From Candidatus Gallimonas caecicola (GTDB lineage: Bacteria > Bacillota > Clostridia > Christensenellales > Borkfalkiaceae), in assembly GCA_904394195.1 (NCBI GenBank), contig CAJFNH010000036.1:1-9691 (forward strand): a DNA stretch of 9,691 nucleotides. The letters run 5' to 3'. The notes under the pieces were generated by a model. The model ran no database searches. It was given only the letters and a program-made list of their open reading frames with translations, and was not told the origin of the DNA. The position numbers and the translations under genes are program-made. Positions within the stretch are counted from its first letter, which is position 1. Every line of letters begins with the position of its first letter. This document shows positions 1 to 5,283 of the stretch, in pieces.

Positions 1-8
1 ATTTGATC

Positions 9-1025
9 ATGGCAACCTATCTCTCTCCCCTTGCGCCCCAACGCGCCGATCCCTACCTTTACAAACACGGCGGCAAGTACTATTTTACGGCGACCTGCCC
101 CCTGTACGACCGCATCGAACTCTCCTGTGCGGACACGGTGAACGGCATTGCGTCCGCTCCCGCGCGTACCGTATGGATGAAGCACGAAACAGGCGCGCTC
201 GCCTCGCACATCTGGGCGCCCGAGCTGCACTATATCATGGGCAAATGGGTCATCTACTTCGCCGCAGGGCACATGCCCGACGTCTGGGATATCCGCCCCT
301 ATGCGCTCGTGTGCAAGGGCAGCGACCCCATGACGGACGACTGGGGGGACGCCGTCCCGATGGAAGCGGCGCCCGGCGACCCTTACCCTTTTACCGACTT
401 CTCGCTGGACATGACGGTGTTTGAGAACAAGGGAAGATGGTACGCGGTCTGGGCGCAGAAATTCGGCTGTTCGCGTGCACCCACGCCCATCTCCGATCTG
501 CTCATCGCCGAACTGGAGACCCCCACAAAGCTCAAAACGGTGTTCGTGCGCCTCACTTCTCCCGACTATGACTGGGAGCGCGACGGCGGCTTCTGGGTCA
601 ACGAAGGCCCCGCCGTTCTGCACACTCCCGAGACCCGGGGCAAGCTCTACCTCACCTATTCCGCCTCGGCAACGGGCGCATGCTACTGCATGGGCATGCT
701 CTGCGCCGATGAGAACGCCGACCTGCTCGACCCGCGCAGCTGGTCGAAGGAGAGATACCCCGTGCTCAAGACGGATGAGGCGCTCAAGGTCTACGGTCCC
801 GGGCACAACTGCTTTGTGCGCGGCGACGAGGACGAGGTGCTCACGCTTCTGCACTTCCGCGACTATGAAAAGATCGTGGGCGATCCGCTGGACGACCACA
901 ACCGTCACGCGCACGTCCTCAAAGTGTCGTTCGACAAGACCGGAAAACCGCTCTTTTGCCTGAACGCCGCCGACCTCTACAACACCCCCTACCGGAACGA
1001 AAAGCAAAAGGGCATCAACGCCTGA
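9..1025 (+). CDS. GH43 family glycoside hydrolase (exo-alpha-L-arabinofuranosidase type), cytoplasmic
   Basis: A five-bladed beta-propeller glycosidase that would release terminal arabinose (or xylose) from oligosaccharides. Numbered from the ATG at 9 (338 aa), the three GH43 carboxylates are visible: general base D14 in QRADPYLYKHGGKYYFTAT, pKa-modulating D134 in FSLDMTVF, and general acid E199 in FWVNEGP. The GPGHNCF motif (H266) matches the conserved histidine near the propeller centre. The N-terminal RADPYxYKHxxxYYFTAT block and HIWAPE resemble the exo-1,5-arabinofuranosidase branch (GH43_26-like); this subfamily call is from memory. There is no signal peptide, so it acts on imported oligosaccharides. 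A TTG at 3 is in frame and no stop precedes it in the window, so an upstream start cannot be excluded, but D14 already lies where the family's first blade begins, so the ATG is the likely start. Its own promoter is outside the window. Confidence 0.88.
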   Translation: MATYLSPLAPQRADPYLYKHGGKYYFTATCPLYDRIELSCADTVNGIASAPARTVWMKHETGALASHIWAPELHYIMGKWVIYFAAGHMPDVWDIRPYALVCKGSDPMTDDWGDAVPMEAAPGDPYPFTDFSLDMTVFENKGRWYAVWAQKFGCSRAPTPISDLLIAELETPTKLKTVFVRLTSPDYDWERDGGFWVNEGPAVLHTPETRGKLYLTYSASATGACYCMGMLCADENADLLDPRSWSKERYPVLKTDEALKVYGPGHNCFVRGDEDEVLTLLHFRDYEKIVGDPLDDHNRHAHVLKVSFDKTGKPLFCLNAADLYNTPYRNEKQKGINA

Positions 1026-1030
1026 AACGC

Positions 1031-1071
1031 AAAAAAATGAGCCCCGTCTTTTGAAAAAGGCGGGGCTCATT
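1031..1071 (-). terminator. Intrinsic terminator of the uraA-upp operon
   Basis: An 11-bp perfect stem (AATGAGCCCCG 1036-1046 with CGGGGCTCATT 1061-1071), extendable inward by CTTTT/AAAAG pairing. Read on the minus strand it is followed by seven T (1037-1031), the arrangement of a rho-independent terminator for upp. On the plus strand the stem is followed by TCCCTTCTTG, a much poorer U-tract, so it would stop the GH43 transcript less efficiently. Confidence 0.85.
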
Positions 1072-1094
1072 CCCTTCTTGTCCGGTCTTTTGAA

Positions 1095-1124
1095 CAGGAG
1101 CCCGCGCTGCAGCGCGGGCTCCTG
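1095..1124. terminator. Perfect 15-bp GC-rich hairpin between convergent genes
   Basis: Bases 1095-1124 form an uninterrupted 30-base palindrome (CAGGAGCCCGCGCTG and its complement, no spacer). On the plus strand it is followed by CTTTCTCTGTGTTT, a weak to moderate U-tract, so it is probably a second terminator for GH43 transcripts and a 3'-end stabilising hairpin for upp mRNA, starting 12 bases beyond the upp stop. Its role is inferred from shape and position. Confidence 0.6.
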
Positions 1125-1136
1125 CTTTCTCTGTGT

Positions 1137-1775
1137 TTACTTTGTTCCGAACAGCCTGTCGCCCGCGTCGCCAAGGCCGGGCAGGATATAACCGTTCTCA
1201 TTCAGTTCCCTGTCCAGCGTGGAAACGTACACCCGGACGTCTGGATGCTCGCGCGCCACGCGGTCGATGCCCTCGGGCGCGGCAATAATGGACATCATGC
1301 GGATATTCTTGCAGCCCCTCTTTTTGAGGGCGGCAAGCGCGTCGCACGCCGACCCACCCGTCGCCAGCATGGGGTCAACCAGGATGACCGTCTTGTTCTC
1401 GATGCCGTCGGGCAGCTTGCAGTAGTACTCCTGCGGCTCGAGCGTCTCCTCGTTGCGGTACATGCCGATATGTCCCACGCGCGCCGTGGGAAACACCTTG
1501 TGCACGCCGTTGACCATCCCCAGTCCCGCGCGCAAAATGGGCACGATGGCAACGCTCTCCTCGGGAATGCGGTACTGCACCGTCTTTTCCAGAGGAGTCT
1601 CTACCTCAACGGGTACGAGCTCCACGTCGTCCATGCTCACATAGGTCATGATCTGCGTGATCTCCTCGACCAGTTCGCGAAATTCTTTCATGCCCGTGCG
1701 CTTGTCGCGCAGAATGGAGATCTTGTGCTTGATGAGCGGATGATCGAAGATAAATACGTTAGGATACGCTTTCAT
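1137..1775 (-). CDS. upp: Uracil phosphoribosyltransferase
   Basis: Converts uracil and PRPP to UMP and pyrophosphate in pyrimidine salvage, in the cytoplasm. The 212-aa product has the usual length. It carries the phosphoribosyltransferase PRPP loop VILVDPMLATGGSACDAL (residues 130-147), the VPILRAGLGM block (78-87), and the UPRT uracil-binding tail GYILPGLGDAGDRLFGT (195-211). Start ATG at 1775 has an excellent ribosome site, AGGAGG at 1787-1782, six bases upstream. That site lies inside the end of the upstream permease gene, and the two reading frames overlap by 17 bases (1759-1775), so translation is probably coupled. It forms an operon with uraA: the permease brings uracil in and this enzyme traps it as UMP. 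Confidence 0.97.
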   Translation of the reverse strand: MKAYPNVFIFDHPLIKHKISILRDKRTGMKEFRELVEEITQIMTYVSMDDVELVPVEVETPLEKTVQYRIPEESVAIVPILRAGLGMVNGVHKVFPTARVGHIGMYRNEETLEPQEYYCKLPDGIENKTVILVDPMLATGGSACDALAALKKRGCKNIRMMSIIAAPEGIDRVAREHPDVRVYVSTLDRELNENGYILPGLGDAGDRLFGTK

Positions 1776-3285
1776 CGTCCGCCTCCTGCGCTGTCTGCGC
1801 CGCGTCTGCGGCGGCCGCTTCCTCTACAAGGTCCGAGGCGTCCGTCACGGCCTCTCCCTGCACATTCTCCTTGAGAACGGGCGCCTCGGCGGCAGCTCCG
1901 GGAGCAGTGCCGCTCGCCCTGTTCTTTTTATTGCCTATGTTGACGAGCACATTCACGAGAATGCCCAGAATGAGCGCGCAGGCAATGGCGGTGATGGTGA
2001 CCTGCCCGAAGGAGAGCGCCATGCCGCCCACGCCCGTGACGAGAATGGTGGAGACCACGAACAGGTTGTTGTTCTCATTCAGGTCCACCTTCTGGATCAT
2101 CTTCAGGCCGCTGACCGCGATAAAGCCGTAGAGTGCGATGCAAACGCCGCCCATCACGCAGCTCGGGATGGTCGCAAGGAAGGTGACGAACGGTGCAATA
2201 AAGGATGCCACGATGGCGAGCAGTGAAGTCGTGAGAATGGTGACGACGGAGGCGTTGCCGGAGATGGCAACGCAGCCGATGGACTCGCCGTACGTCGTAT
2301 TGGGACAGCCGCCGAACACGGCGCCCACGATAGAGCCGATGCCGTCGCCCAAAAGCGTGCGCGAAAGGCCGGGATCGGTGAGCAGATCGTGCTCGATGAT
2401 GGAAGAGATATTCTTGTGATCGGCAAGATGTTCGGCAAACACAACGAAGGCAACAGGAATATACGCCACCGCAATGGTGCCGATATATGCGCCCACATCC
2501 CCCGCTTCCACCGCAAAATCATTGAGGAAGAGCGCCTCCACAAAGGTAAAATCAGGCACCCACTGCATATCGTTGAAGAGCGTAAAATCAATGATGCGCA
2601 ATCCCGCGTCCGCACCGGGAATATAGCTGAATGCCGTAAAGATGGCGGCAAGCACGTAGCCCGAGAGGATGCCGATGATAAAGGGGATCATTTTGAGCAT
2701 CTTTTTGCCGTACACCGAGCAGACGATGGTCACGGCAAGCGTGGCAAGGGCACAGATCAGGCAGAGAATGGCGTGAAGATCCATCACATAGTTTCCGGAA
2801 GCGTCCGTAACGGTACTCAATGCATTGGAGACCGCGCTGCCCGAAAGGGAAAGACCGATGAGGGCAACCGTCGGACCGATGACGACGGCGGGCATCACCT
2901 TGTCGATCCACTTGACGCCCGCAAAGTGCACGGCAACGGCAATGATGACATATACGAGCCCGGCAAACACGGCGCCGATCAGAAGCCCCAGATAGCCCAT
3001 CGACATGGACGCCGCCCCGGCGAACGCCGCCGTCATCGAGCCGATAAACGCAAACGAACTGCCCAGGAAAACGGGGCTCTTGAATTTGGTGAAGAGCAGG
3101 TAGACGAGCGTTCCCGCGCCTGCGCCGAACAACGCCGCGGAGATGGACATATCGCTCCCCGTGTTGGAGTTGACGACGATGGGAACGGTGATGGTCGCCG
3201 CAAGGATGGCAAGAAGCTGCTGCAGGGCAAACAAAATAAGCTGCCCGGGTTTGGGTCTGTCTTTGACGCCGTAGATGAGTTTCAT
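1759..3285 (-). CDS. uraA: Uracil permease (NCS2/NAT family)
   Basis: Membrane symporter for uracil. Translated from ATG at 3285 it is 508 aa. The NCS2 hallmarks are present: FAEHLADH (residues 283-290, E285 matching the substrate glutamate of TM8) and GGCPNTTYGESIG (325-337, E334 matching the TM10 substrate glutamate). Alternating hydrophobic segments from about residue 15 to 450 fit the usual 14 helices. Residues about 455-508 are an added Ala/Glu/Asp-rich tail not typical of the roughly 430-aa family members. The start is chosen because GGGAGAGG (3301-3294) stands eight bases upstream and MKLIYGVKDRPKPGQ is the usual N-terminus. The open frame continues to an ATG at 3372, but that codon overlaps the promoter -35, so the extension cannot be made from it. 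It overlaps upp by 17 bases. Confidence 0.95.
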   Translation of the reverse strand: MKLIYGVKDRPKPGQLILFALQQLLAILAATITVPIVVNSNTGSDMSISAALFGAGAGTLVYLLFTKFKSPVFLGSSFAFIGSMTAAFAGAASMSMGYLGLLIGAVFAGLVYVIIAVAVHFAGVKWIDKVMPAVVIGPTVALIGLSLSGSAVSNALSTVTDASGNYVMDLHAILCLICALATLAVTIVCSVYGKKMLKMIPFIIGILSGYVLAAIFTAFSYIPGADAGLRIIDFTLFNDMQWVPDFTFVEALFLNDFAVEAGDVGAYIGTIAVAYIPVAFVVFAEHLADHKNISSIIEHDLLTDPGLSRTLLGDGIGSIVGAVFGGCPNTTYGESIGCVAISGNASVVTILTTSLLAIVASFIAPFVTFLATIPSCVMGGVCIALYGFIAVSGLKMIQKVDLNENNNLFVVSTILVTGVGGMALSFGQVTITAIACALILGILVNVLVNIGNKKNRASGTAPGAAAEAPVLKENVQGEAVTDASDLVEEAAAADAAQTAQEADDESVS

Positions 3286-3315
3286 TGGTAATACCTCTCC
3301 CTGATTTTCCGCCAT

Positions 3316-3327
3316 GCCGCAAGCGGC
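3316..3327 (-). other. Small hairpin in the uraA 5' leader
   Basis: GCCGC and GCGGC separated by two bases (extendable by one T-A pair) in the short leader of uraA, about 30 bases before the start codon. There is no U-tract, and I do not find a PyrR-type binding-loop consensus in the leader. It may only be a structural element. Confidence 0.3.
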
Positions 3328-3343
3328 ACCGCACGCTTTTTTT

Positions 3344-3372
3344 ATTATATCACGCCATACGCAAAAAAGCAA
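3344..3372 (-). promoter_or_regulatory. Sigma-A type promoter for uraA-upp
   Basis: On the minus strand, a perfect extended -10, TGATATAAT (-10 hexamer at 3349-3344, TG at 3352-3351), stands 17 bases from a partial -35, TTGCTT (3372-3367). Transcription would begin near 3337, giving a leader of about 50 bases before the ribosome site. The -35 overlaps the left arm of an inverted ATCATCC/GGATGAT pair. Confidence 0.7.
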
Positions 3373-3411
3373 TCATCCATGAAAACTTTGTGAAAAAGAA
3401 TTGCGGATGAT
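3372..3411. repeat. Inverted repeat ATCATCC ... GGATGAT upstream of uraA
   Basis: Seven-base arms at 3372-3378 and 3405-3411, 26 bases apart (centres 33 bases apart, about three helical turns), with the left arm touching the uraA -35 box. The spacing could suit a two-site operator, but seven-base arms can occur by chance; I know of no regulator with this site. Confidence 0.3.
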
Positions 3412-3424
3412 CAAAATTTCAAAG

Positions 3425-3534
3425 TAAAATATAATATAAGCGCGGAAGATTTCTTCCGCGCTTATGATATAGTTTTCGGACGCACGCAATTTTTTACGAG
3501 CTGCTACTCAATTTTCAGCCTGAAAGCTCTATCT
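3425..3534 (-). ncRNA. Candidate short untranslated RNA or leader, unknown class
   Basis: A stretch of about 100-110 bases lies between a strong minus-strand promoter (3541-3568) and a 14-bp terminator hairpin (3436-3465). It contains no ORF with a credible ribosome site. Its 5' half can fold: GAGCT (3529-3525) pairs with AGCTC (3502-3498), or alternatively TTTCAG and CTGAAA (3525-3520 with 3518-3513) form a compact stem. I could not match it to a riboswitch, PyrR leader, 6S or T-box by eye. It is either a small RNA or the 5' leader of a longer uraA-upp transcript. Boundaries are estimates from the promoter and hairpin. Confidence 0.4.
3436..3465 (-). terminator. Strong 14-bp hairpin terminator upstream of uraA
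   Basis: Perfect inverted repeat ATAAGCGCGGAAGA (3436-3449), two-base spacer, TCTTCCGCGCTTAT (3452-3465). On the minus strand it is followed by an A+T stretch rich in T (ATTATATTTTACTTT). It closes the short transcription unit that begins at the promoter 3541-3568. It could be a simple terminator or the terminator half of an attenuator for uraA; I see only a weak competing antiterminator pairing (TTGCGT with the GCGCGG of the stem, half of it G-U). Confidence 0.65.
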
Positions 3535-3540
3535 GTCTTT

Positions 3541-3568
3541 ATTATATGCAATTTAAGGAAAAAGTCAA
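3541..3568 (-). promoter_or_regulatory. Strong sigma-A type promoter of the short transcription unit
   Basis: Minus-strand TTGACT (3568-3563), 16-base A+T-rich spacer, TATAAT (3546-3541). This is the closest match to consensus in the window. The predicted start is near 3534. It sits downstream of the terminator of the redox operon and upstream of the 3436-3465 hairpin, so it drives neither the redox operon nor uraA directly unless the hairpin is read through. Confidence 0.7.
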
Positions 3569-3631
3569 TATTCTTTCGAAAAGGTATCCGCCAAAAGGAT
3601 CGCCGACAGGCTCCGCCCCTATTTTTCCCGT

Positions 3632-3669
3632 AAAAAAGCCCCCGCAACGCACCAAGCGCACGCGAAGGC
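3632..3669 (-). terminator. Intrinsic terminator of the rhamnosidase-redox operon
   Basis: On the minus strand, starting ten bases after the DUF1667 stop codon, a 32-base hairpin (3669-3638) begins GCCTTCGCG and ends TGCGGGGGC. Nine pairs (with G-U wobbles) plus four inner GCGC/GCGT pairs enclose a TTGGT loop. Six T follow (3637-3632). This is a typical rho-independent terminator and marks the operon's 3' end. Confidence 0.8.
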
Positions 3670-3678
3670 CAAAAGCGA

Positions 3679-4026
3679 TCATCCATGACAGGCAGCCGTT
3701 GCGATGAGAGGCGTCCCCTCGCCGTCGATGTCGGGGTCGAGCACCTCGCCCTGTGCAACGTCTCGGTCGATGCGCAGCGCACGGATGCGCGCCATCACCG
3801 CAAAGATCTTTTCCTTTTTCACTTCCCCTCTCGTCTTGACAGGGATCATTCCGTGCGCCGAACGCACGGTACTCGTCACAACGCGCCGCGGGCAGGTCAT
3901 CTCCGCCTCGGCGTACTTTTTCCCGCGCGGACAAAAGTTCCCCGCAACGACCACGCCGTCCGCCGTCGCTACCGCCGTCAGTTCGCACCCGCGCGGACAT
4001 TCGATGCACACCAATTTACGCTCCAA
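3679..4026 (-). CDS. DUF1667 small cysteine protein, redox-module partner
   Basis: A 115-aa protein of the DUF1667 family, usually the last gene of a three-gene set with a GlpA-like FAD oxidoreductase and an NAD(P)/FAD oxidoreductase, as here. Its N-terminus has four spaced cysteines, C7, C10, C14 and C32 (CX2CX3CX17C; motifs CIECPRGCE and GNFCPRGKKYAEAEM), which suggests a bound metal or Fe-S cluster; that is inference. The rest matches the family layout (PxRVVTSTVR, KEKIFAVM, PLIAT near the end). The start is TTG at 4026: GGGAGG (4038-4033) stands six bases upstream, and the family N-terminus (xERKLVCIECP) begins exactly there. An ATG at 4086 in frame would add 20 residues unlike the family. 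Only one base separates it from the preceding stop codon, so translation is coupled. Confidence 0.85.
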   Translation of the reverse strand: MERKLVCIECPRGCELTAVATADGVVVAGNFCPRGKKYAEAEMTCPRRVVTSTVRSAHGMIPVKTRGEVKKEKIFAVMARIRALRIDRDVAQGEVLDPDIDGEGTPLIATAACHG

Positions 4027-4027
4027 A

Positions 4028-5263
4028 TCACACCTCCCGCACCACGCTGATGCAGACCGCCTGCGCGTCGGCAAGGTCTGCCGCACGCACCGTCACGTTC
4101 TCCATCTCGCCGGGCGCCACAGCAATGCGCTTATACGTTCTCACCGCACTGCCCGCCTCCACGCGGACGACGGCGCCGCGAATGGCGCTCTTCACGCGGA
4201 AATACAACTTGACGTCCCCCTCCCGCCCGACGCGTTGGGGCAAAACATAGCTCACGTTCTCCCCCGCCTGCGTGGGAAGGGCCGCCGCTGCGTCCCCGCC
4301 GTGCAGAACATACTCCGCCGCCGCCCTGCCCGCGATCTCCGCCTCCTCCGAAACGAAGTCCACCAGGTCGTGCACGTGCAGCACGTTCCCGCAGGCAAAT
4401 ACGCCGGGAATGTCCGTCTGCCTGTTCTCATCCACAAAGCAGCCCTTGGTGCGCGCGTCGAGCGCAAGCCCCGCCCCTTTGGAAAGCTCGTTCTCCGGGA
4501 TGAGCCCGACGGAAAAGAGCACCGTATCGCACGCGATCTCCCGCTCCGTTCCGGGAACGGGCTTTTTTGCCTTGTCCACCTGCGCGATGACGACGCCCTC
4601 CACGCGCTCCTTCCCCTTGATCTCCACGATGGTGTGTTCGAGCAGAAGCGGGATGCCGAAGTCATCGAGGCACTGCGCGATATTGCGGCGAAGTCCGCTC
4701 GAATGTTCCATGATTTCGCATACGCACTCCACTTTTGCGCCCTCCAGCGTCATGCGGCGCGCCATGATCAGCCCGATATCCCCCGAGCCCAGGATGACCA
4801 CCCGCTTGCCGGGAAGGTGACCGTAAATGTTGACGTACTTCTGCGCCGTACCGGCGGAGAACAGACCCGCGGGGCGGGTACCCGCAATGTTCAGCGCCCC
4901 CTTGCTGCGTTCGCGGCAGCCCATGGCGAGGATGACCGCCTGCGCCTTGATCGTGAACACGCCGCGCTCGTTCATGCAGGTGACCTCCTTGCGCGCCGAG
5001 AGCTCCGTCACAAACGTGTTCGTCATGATCTCAATGCCGCGCGCGGTCGCTTCGTCCAGAAAGCGCTGCGCGTATTCGGGGCCCGTCATGCTCTCGTGAA
5101 AGCGCGTCAGCCCGAACCCGTTGTGGATGCACTGCTTTAAAATGCCGCCCGCCCGCTCCTCGCGTTCGATGACGACGATATCCCTCTCGCCCGCGTCGTA
5201 CGCGGCGACGGCGGCGGCGAGTCCCGCAGGACCGCCCCCGATAATGACGATGTTCCGCTCCAT
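4028..5263 (-). CDS. NAD(P)/FAD-dependent oxidoreductase (pyridine nucleotide-disulfide type), redox-module subunit
   Basis: A 411-aa flavoprotein without a transmembrane segment or signal. It has an N-terminal FAD Rossmann motif IIGGGPAG (residues 7-14), a second dinucleotide motif VILGSGDIG (156-164) for NAD(P), and the closing FAD motif TDIPGVFACGN (283-293). GGILKQCIHNGFGLTRFHESMTGPEY and AMGCRERSKGALNIAGTRPAG, given here as blocks near residues 39 and 113, are typical of the clostridial enzyme paired with GlpA-like and DUF1667 proteins. There is no CxxC redox-disulfide, so it should pass electrons between NAD(P)H and its partner rather than act on disulfides. Start ATG at 5263 has AGAGG (5275-5271) seven bases upstream; the frame is open to 5686 but the extra part overlaps the rhamnosidase gene. 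It starts 20 bases after the rhamnosidase stop. Confidence 0.88.
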   Translation of the reverse strand: MERNIVIIGGGPAGLAAAVAAYDAGERDIVVIEREERAGGILKQCIHNGFGLTRFHESMTGPEYAQRFLDEATARGIEIMTNTFVTELSARKEVTCMNERGVFTIKAQAVILAMGCRERSKGALNIAGTRPAGLFSAGTAQKYVNIYGHLPGKRVVILGSGDIGLIMARRMTLEGAKVECVCEIMEHSSGLRRNIAQCLDDFGIPLLLEHTIVEIKGKERVEGVVIAQVDKAKKPVPGTEREIACDTVLFSVGLIPENELSKGAGLALDARTKGCFVDENRQTDIPGVFACGNVLHVHDLVDFVSEEAEIAGRAAAEYVLHGGDAAAALPTQAGENVSYVLPQRVGREGDVKLYFRVKSAIRGAVVRVEAGSAVRTYKRIAVAPGEMENVTVRAADLADAQAVCISVVREV

Positions 5264-5283
5264 ATCTTTTCCTCTGTTTTTTC

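Larger units (their letters stand above)
3286..3678. other. A+T-rich intergenic region with no protein-coding gene
   Basis: The 393 bases between the DUF1667 stop and the uraA start hold, in minus-strand order: operon terminator, TTGACT/TATAAT promoter, short structured unit with hairpin terminator, inverted ATCATCC repeat, uraA promoter and uraA leader. A+T content is visibly far above that of the flanking genes. An open minus-strand frame passing through it (3782-3504) crosses the terminator, lacks a ribosome site, and is not a gene. Confidence 0.7.

Noticed and set aside
3286..3372. N-terminal extension of UraA by 29 residues
   Set aside because: The upstream ATG overlaps the -35 box, precedes the -10, and lacks a ribosome site; the internal ATG at 3285 has both a good site and the family N-terminus.
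3430..3435. Plus-strand TATAAT as a promoter
   Set aside because: No -35 at 16-18 bases, and there is no plus-strand gene downstream; it belongs to the A+T tract after a minus-strand hairpin.
3504..3782. Minus-strand 92-codon open frame
   Set aside because: It overlaps the end of DUF1667 in another frame, crosses the operon terminator and has no ribosome site.
3704..5140. Plus-strand open frame of 478 codons opposite the NAD(P)/FAD oxidoreductase
   Set aside because: Shadow of two real minus-strand genes, low-complexity basic composition, and no start signal.
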